Below are positions 59,868 to 64,000 of a stretch of 64,000 bases of DNA, piece by piece (the stretch's first letter is position 1; the number at the start of each line of letters is the position of its first letter). The stretch lies in IMG/VR virus record IMGVR_UViG_3300024308_000021, positions 61,586-125,585 of that record. One strand, given 5' to 3'. The notes beneath the pieces were generated by a model. It did no database searches, had not been told where the DNA came from, and was given only the letters and a program-made list of their open reading frames with translations. Both the position numbers and the translations under genes were made by a program. This DNA comes from a virus.

Positions 59868-61825
59868 CTCTCGAAGAACTCCGTACACTGACCGATACGC
59901 TTCGTTACTACTCGGATGCGTATCACCTACGCAACGAGCCTCTGATTTCTGATGCTGAGTACGATGCTCGGTATCGTTTACTGGAAGCCGCTGAGGCGAT
60001 CCACGGAGCTCTCCCCAACTCTCCTACCCGACTCGTAGGGGGCGCTGTTAAAATCGATTTCAGCACTGCTCAGCATCGCATTCCTATGCTCTCACTGCGA
60101 GACGTCTTCGTAGCCGAAGAACTCGTGGAGTGGTTGGAGTGGTGTACTCGTCAGTCTCAAGACCAAGCCTGGTTTATTGCCGAACCTAAACTCGACGGTT
60201 TGGCTCTGAGTCTGACCTACGAACACGGACGCTTGGTACAAGCTCTGACTCGTGGTGACGGGACTACTGGTGAGTTAGTAACAGCACAAGCCATGGCTAT
60301 CCAAAACGTGCCTCTGCGTATTCCAGCTCAGGAGCGCATTGAGTTCCGTGGTGAAGCTATGCTCACTCGTCAGCAGTTTGCTAAGCTGCGTACCAAAGGC
60401 GTAGAGCTCGCTAACTGTCGTAACGGAGCAGCTGGTGCTATGCGTAACAAAGACCCACGTAAGACTGCTGAACGTGGTCTGCGGTTCTACTGCTACCAAG
60501 TACAGCGGGACGTAGTAGGAGCTACGCAACAAGCTGAACTCGCTTTCGCTAAAGAACAAGGCTTCGAGATCTCGCTCGATCTCCTCTCCCCTTACGTAAA
60601 CCAAATCGTAGGACGTTCTCGTGAGTGGTTGCTGGCTACTGTAGCTACCGTTAAAGAACGTCGCGATGAACTCCCGGTGGACATCGACGGGATAGTGTTC
60701 AAAGTCACTTCCATTCCACTTCAGTCTGCACTAGGTTGGGTTTCCCGTACTCCTAAGTGGGCTGCTGCTTGGAAGTACTACGGGGACACAGCTGAGACTA
60801 CGCTGGACGACATCGTAGATCAAGTCGGACGTACTGGAGCTATCACTCCTCGTGCGGTACTGCAACCCGTTCGCATCGGCGGTGTTACGGTTTCCTCAGC
60901 TACGCTGCACAACTACGACGAAATCCGTAGACTCCAAATCCGTCCTGGCGTCAGAGTCCTACTGGAACGAGCTGGCGACGTTATCCCGAAGATCCGTGGT
61001 GTGGTGGGACATCCTAGTAAGGTAGTGTACACACCTCACGCAGAGCCTACTGAGTGCCCTGCTTGTGGTATTGCTTTAGTGCGTGCGGAAGGTGAAGTAG
61101 CGCTACGCTGTCCTAACGCGTCAGGCTGTCCCGCCCAGTCCCTACGTAGACTGATGCAACTCGTGTCTCGTAAAGGATTCGATGTGGAAGGAGTGGCTGA
61201 AGCTACTCTCATCCAGTCTGGAGTAGACATCGCCAATGCAGGACTTCTGTGGACCTACGACGCAGCGAAGTGGCAGTCCTTAGGGTTGGGTCCGGTAGAA
61301 GCTCAGAACGTTGTAAAAGCGTTCCAGAGCCGTCTGGATATCCCTGCGCACCAGTACTACTTCGGGTTAGGTATTCCTGGAGTAGGAGAGTCTACCGCGA
61401 AGCTTTTCGCTAAGCATTATCCGAATGTTCACGCTCTAGCTAAAGCCGCTATCGACGGAGTGCTGATAGCTCTGCCAGACGTAGGGGTAGTCACCCAAGC
61501 TTCTGTGTGTGAGTTCTACGAAACCAACCGAGCTTTCCTGGAATCGTTAGACACAGTAGGAGTTACTCCTGTAGTGACTACCACTGGAGTAGAACAGCGC
61601 TTGGCTGGTAAGACCTACGTAATCACCGGTAGTTTCACCAACTACACTCGTCCCGAGATCCAGACCGCACTAGAAGCTCTTGGAGCTAAGGTTTCAGGTT
61701 CGGTCTCTAGTAAAACCACAGCAGTGTTTGCAGGTGCAGACGCTGGTAGTAAATTAACCAAAGCCCAGGAGTTGGGAATCCCAGTCCTGGGAGAACCCGA
61801 GCTCATTCTGGAGTTAGGAGCTTAA
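59864..61825 (+). CDS. ligA: NAD-dependent DNA ligase
   Basis: A 653-residue ligase with the full bacterial layout. Domain Ia has YYSDAYHLRNEPLISDAEYD. The adenylation motif is EPKLDG (nucleophile K109), with GDGTTGE (131-137) and IDGIVFK (275-280). An OB fold, a four-Cys zinc finger (C398, C401, C416, C422), HhH repeats and a C-terminal BRCT domain (~577-653) follow. It seals nicks using NAD+. Full-length LigA is unusual in phages, which more often carry ATP ligases or short forms; size matches bacterial LigA (~670). It overlaps the small membrane gene by 4 bases. Confidence 0.95.
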   Translation: MTLEELRTLTDTLRYYSDAYHLRNEPLISDAEYDARYRLLEAAEAIHGALPNSPTRLVGGAVKIDFSTAQHRIPMLSLRDVFVAEELVEWLEWCTRQSQDQAWFIAEPKLDGLALSLTYEHGRLVQALTRGDGTTGELVTAQAMAIQNVPLRIPAQERIEFRGEAMLTRQQFAKLRTKGVELANCRNGAAGAMRNKDPRKTAERGLRFYCYQVQRDVVGATQQAELAFAKEQGFEISLDLLSPYVNQIVGRSREWLLATVATVKERRDELPVDIDGIVFKVTSIPLQSALGWVSRTPKWAAAWKYYGDTAETTLDDIVDQVGRTGAITPRAVLQPVRIGGVTVSSATLHNYDEIRRLQIRPGVRVLLERAGDVIPKIRGVVGHPSKVVYTPHAEPTECPACGIALVRAEGEVALRCPNASGCPAQSLRRLMQLVSRKGFDVEGVAEATLIQSGVDIANAGLLWTYDAAKWQSLGLGPVEAQNVVKAFQSRLDIPAHQYYFGLGIPGVGESTAKLFAKHYPNVHALAKAAIDGVLIALPDVGVVTQASVCEFYETNRAFLESLDTVGVTPVVTTTGVEQRLAGKTYVITGSFTNYTRPEIQTALEALGAKVSGSVSSKTTAVFAGADAGSKLTKAQELGIPVLGEPELILELGA

Positions 61826-61826
61826 G

Positions 61827-62291
61827 ATGTCATACGCAAAACCAATGAGTGAGCAGGAAGTTGAATACATGCGGGGTCTAGAACCCCGCGATCTACTGAC
61901 AGCTTCTATCCAAGACTGTCGTATCCAGTCTGATCCCCGTCAAGCCCACAAGCATTCCCGTAAAGTAGATCTGTTTATCCGGGCAATCCAACCTACTGGG
62001 GAAGTGAAACTCTACACCTCTCCTAAAGAGTGTATTGAGCTGCTGGAGCTTGCGGCTAAAGCGTTCGAGGGAGGAGACTACCGTAACCTTACCGACAAAC
62101 GCCAAACCTCTTACGATCGCACCTACGCTCGTAAGAAGACCTGCAAAACCCGTACTACTATTCTGGAGTTCGACACCTACCGTCAGGTCGGTGAGTTAAA
62201 GAAAACAGATGTGCAGTATTTCGTGAGTATTACCACCCCGACCGTATTCGATGACCCAGGTATCGAACTCGGCCCTGAAGACCTCAAGTAA
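61827..62291 (+). CDS. Hypothetical protein
   Basis: A 154-residue basic protein one base after the ligase stop. A Lys/Arg/Thr-rich stretch (KRQTSYDRTYARKKTCKTR) in the second half may bind nucleic acid. No family recognised. It is followed by AAAGGAG for the next gene. Confidence 0.8.
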   Translation: MSYAKPMSEQEVEYMRGLEPRDLLTASIQDCRIQSDPRQAHKHSRKVDLFIRAIQPTGEVKLYTSPKECIELLELAAKAFEGGDYRNLTDKRQTSYDRTYARKKTCKTRTTILEFDTYRQVGELKKTDVQYFVSITTPTVFDDPGIELGPEDLK

Positions 62292-62307
62292 CTGAAAGGA
62301 GTTTTAC

Positions 62308-62616
62308 ATGAATCGTTCCGCTGTAGCAGTAGCCCGTCGTATCGTTTCGGTAATGGAAAAGCAAGAGCGTACTCTGGTACAAATCCCCCGAGAGGAATTC
62401 AAACAACTCTCGGGCCGTAGTCAGCTTCGTAAGTCGTTTGAACAAGAAGTGCTGGGCCATCTGGCCGAGCAAGGTTACCTGGGTGTATTCGGTGACTCGT
62501 CGGTATTGGTATCCTACGACGAACTCCAACCTGAGCTTCAATTGGAGCCTGGTAGCCTCCAGTTCCGTCGTCGTAAGCGTAAGTTCCGTAAGCCCGCCGC
62601 TGTAGCGGCTGAATAA
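62308..62616 (+). CDS. Small basic-tailed protein, possible DNA-binding
   Basis: A 102-residue protein. It has an N-terminal helical part (EKQERTLVQIPREEFKQL) with a possible winged-helix layout and a C-terminal tail RRRKRKFRKP. AAAGGAG precedes the ATG. Nucleic-acid binding is suggested only by the basic tail. Confidence 0.7.
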   Translation: MNRSAVAVARRIVSVMEKQERTLVQIPREEFKQLSGRSQLRKSFEQEVLGHLAEQGYLGVFGDSSVLVSYDELQPELQLEPGSLQFRRRKRKFRKPAAVAAE

Positions 62617-62640
62617 GTCGGTTCCAAAATACCATAGGTA

Positions 62641-62648
62641 CATATTAC
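62641..62648 (+). promoter_or_regulatory. Early-type promoter candidate (CATATTAC)
   Basis: Context TAGGTACATATTACCTAAGTG, one mismatch from TATATTAC, 69 bases before the 62710 start. Confidence 0.55.
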
Positions 62649-62709
62649 CTAAGTGCAATTCTGATTGTAAATGCGCTAACGCGCCCAACTGCTAATAAGG
62701 AAACTCGTA

Positions 62710-63096
62710 ATGAATCGTCATGACAACATCGGTTTTGAAGTAATGCTCAACCTGGGTACTCTGGGTAACGCCAACCAAGGCGGCGGCGCTTGGGTAACTC
62801 GTCTGTGTGTGGTAGTAGACGCCCCCACTGTTGGTGCGGATGGCGTCGACAAAGCTGGTAAGGTGGTTGCTGACTTCATCCGCAAACAGACTGACGTGTG
62901 CCCGTATCTGAACCTGGGTGGTGGTGAAGTCGCAGCGGAGCAAGTCGGTAGCTGGTTGTCCCAGGTAGCTGACGCGGTGGAGGAAGAACTGCTTCCTCGC
63001 TGGGGGTTCTTCGGAGCCGAGCTCCAGCATGAGAACTACGAAGGTAAGTTGGACAAAGCTGTGCTGCGCATCCAGCCGCACTGGCATCAGTTCTAA
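62710..63096 (+). CDS. Hypothetical early-type protein
   Basis: A 128-residue protein with the CTAATAAGGAAAC leader. It has a Gly/Asn-rich N-terminus, then alpha/beta with an acidic helix (VGSWLSQVADAVEEELL) and a His/Trp end. Codons are GC-ending, like the abundant proteins. A terminator follows. Confidence 0.82.
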   Translation: MNRHDNIGFEVMLNLGTLGNANQGGGAWVTRLCVVVDAPTVGADGVDKAGKVVADFIRKQTDVCPYLNLGGGEVAAEQVGSWLSQVADAVEEELLPRWGFFGAELQHENYEGKLDKAVLRIQPHWHQF

Positions 63097-63120
63097 CAGC
63101 TACTGCGCATAAGCAGTACC

Positions 63121-63151
63121 GAGTGTAGGGGGCTACCCCCTACACTCTTCT
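63121..63151 (+). terminator. Intrinsic terminator
   Basis: GAGTGTAGGGGG / CTA / CCCCCTACACTC, 12 bp, then TTCTTTTTC. Confidence 0.93.
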
Positions 63152-63176
63152 TTTTCTTTATCGCAAAGGAGTCGTG

Positions 63177-63662
63177 ATGAGCAAAGTTCCTCGTCACCAG
63201 TGGCCTATCTACCAAATCGATGATGGTCGTCCTTGCCGTATCCAGGGTTTCCATTACTCTGAGACACCGCTGGTAGGTACTCTGAAACCTCAACCGATGT
63301 TTGTGTCAGACCACCCCACGGAGTATGACGCACCGTGGCTTAAAACCAACCGACCGGAGTGTTACACCGGGTGGTTTGAGTTACGTCAACCTAAGGTGGT
63401 AGAGTCGCGTACTCCATTCGACCACTTGGGCAGTATCACTGACTGGAGTGAACAAGGTTACGATTCGGTGGTGTGGCGCGACCCACTAGCTGAGTCAGCT
63501 CAGTTCCCCGCCGAGATCTGGTTGTTTAACGCGCAGGACGCGCAGATGACCCCGATGTTCCCAGTGGTCCCAATAGCTAGAATCATCGCGGAGCAGTCCC
63601 CGCCTCCGATGTTTACTCCACCAGAAGACTCGGAATACGAATACCTAGTACAAATCGTCTAA
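63177..63662 (+). CDS. Hypothetical protein
   Basis: A 161-residue protein from ATG 63177 (AAAGGAG 5-6 bases upstream). Rich in Pro/Trp/Tyr, no motif recognised. The following gene's ribosome site (TAATAAGGA) begins at its stop. Confidence 0.8.
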   Translation: MSKVPRHQWPIYQIDDGRPCRIQGFHYSETPLVGTLKPQPMFVSDHPTEYDAPWLKTNRPECYTGWFELRQPKVVESRTPFDHLGSITDWSEQGYDSVVWRDPLAESAQFPAEIWLFNAQDAQMTPMFPVVPIARIIAEQSPPPMFTPPEDSEYEYLVQIV

Positions 63663-63676
63663 TAAGGAAATACATC

Positions 63677-64000
63677 ATGTACCAAGATTCCACCAAGCCC
63701 GCGAAAGAGTTCCAACCACCTAAAACTATCCTAGAGACAATCGGTTACCTGCGTCGACTACTGCAAGGTTCTACTCGCATACATTCCCGCTCACCACACA
63801 CGTACCAGTACCGGTTGGCTAGTGGGGTTATGTGCGTACTTTCTAGTTGCAGTGACCCAGAAGCCCGTTACGAGAAATTCGAGCGAACAGTCTGGAAAAG
63901 ATTGTTCGAACGTCCTACCCTACGGATCTGGGTGAAGAGTTTTCCGGGGCTTAGTTTGCTCGATCTGATAACATTGGTTAACGGTGAGGTCGATTTGTCG
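63677..64000 (+). CDS. Hypothetical protein, cut by window end
   Basis: Open frame of at least 108 residues from ATG 63677 (TAATAAGGAAAT leader), running off the window. Basic, with a helical N-terminus (TILETIGYLRRLLQG). The leader is of the early-type kind seen at 59285 and 62710. No family recognised. Confidence 0.72.
   Translation, partial: MYQDSTKPAKEFQPPKTILETIGYLRRLLQGSTRIHSRSPHTYQYRLASGVMCVLSSCSDPEARYEKFERTVWKRLFERPTLRIWVKSFPGLSLLDLITLVNGEVDLS

Noticed and set aside
1-64000. Phage nucleus shell (chimallin/PhuN) gene
   Set aside because: I found no protein I can match to it; its absence from this window says nothing about the whole genome.

Overview
The window (64 kb, roughly 50% GC by eye) is a piece of a large tailed-phage genome of the phiKZ-like jumbo type, probably infecting Pseudomonas or a relative. 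The evidence is the C-terminal part of a multisubunit RNA polymerase beta' chain, a family of internal head proteins with phiKZ-type cleavage motifs, a ~750-residue major capsid protein, a divergent DnaB helicase, a family B DNA polymerase, and AT-rich promoters with the TATATTAC core reported for phiKZ early genes. Genes are tightly packed with many 1-4 base overlaps. I see no tRNA, CRISPR, transposon or integrase. Family assignments come from reading motifs; no search was run.

Layout. 0-2.7 kb: an unknown gene, the beta' fragment and an unknown gene. 2.8-4.9 kb (minus): a family B DNA polymerase interrupted by a group I intron, lacking visible motifs B and C. 4.9-12 kb: four internal-head-protein paralogues with an M48-like membrane metallopeptidase among them. 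12-16 kb (minus): two large proteins of unknown role. 16-27.6 kb: further probable virion genes, including two more paralogues. 27.6-29.8 kb: four small genes sharing a repeated leader, led by an early-type promoter. 29.8-31.3 kb (minus): DnaB-like helicase. 31.4-39.4 kb: capsid cluster (unknown, major capsid, tail-anchored early protein, possible beta N-terminal subunit, large unknown protein). 39.5-39.9 kb: an apparent structured non-coding RNA ending in an intrinsic terminator. 40-42.7 kb (minus): probable portal. 42.7-47.5 kb: unknown, virion-like protein, RuvC-like resolvase, thymidylate kinase, holin-like protein. 47.6-54.2 kb: unknowns, thymidylate synthase, exported lytic transglycosylase. 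54.3-59.2 kb: small accessory genes, a possible papain/transglutaminase-like peptidase and four tandem proteins resembling HslV/proteasome-type Ntn hydrolases. 59.3-64 kb: small early-type genes and a full-length NAD-dependent DNA ligase.

How it fits together. Most structural blocks end at strong hairpin terminators, several followed at once by TATG, the core reported for phiKZ late promoters. The early-type promoters start small gene runs near 27.7, 34.5, 50.3, 54.3 (weak match), 59.3 and 62.7 kb. Replication and nucleotide genes (polymerase, helicase, ligase, resolvase, tmk, thyA) are scattered among structural genes, as in other giant phages.

The points most worth following are the tandem Ntn-hydrolase-like cluster, the 39.5 kb RNA, the M48-like peptidase in the internal-protein cluster, and the truncated, intron-bearing polymerase.
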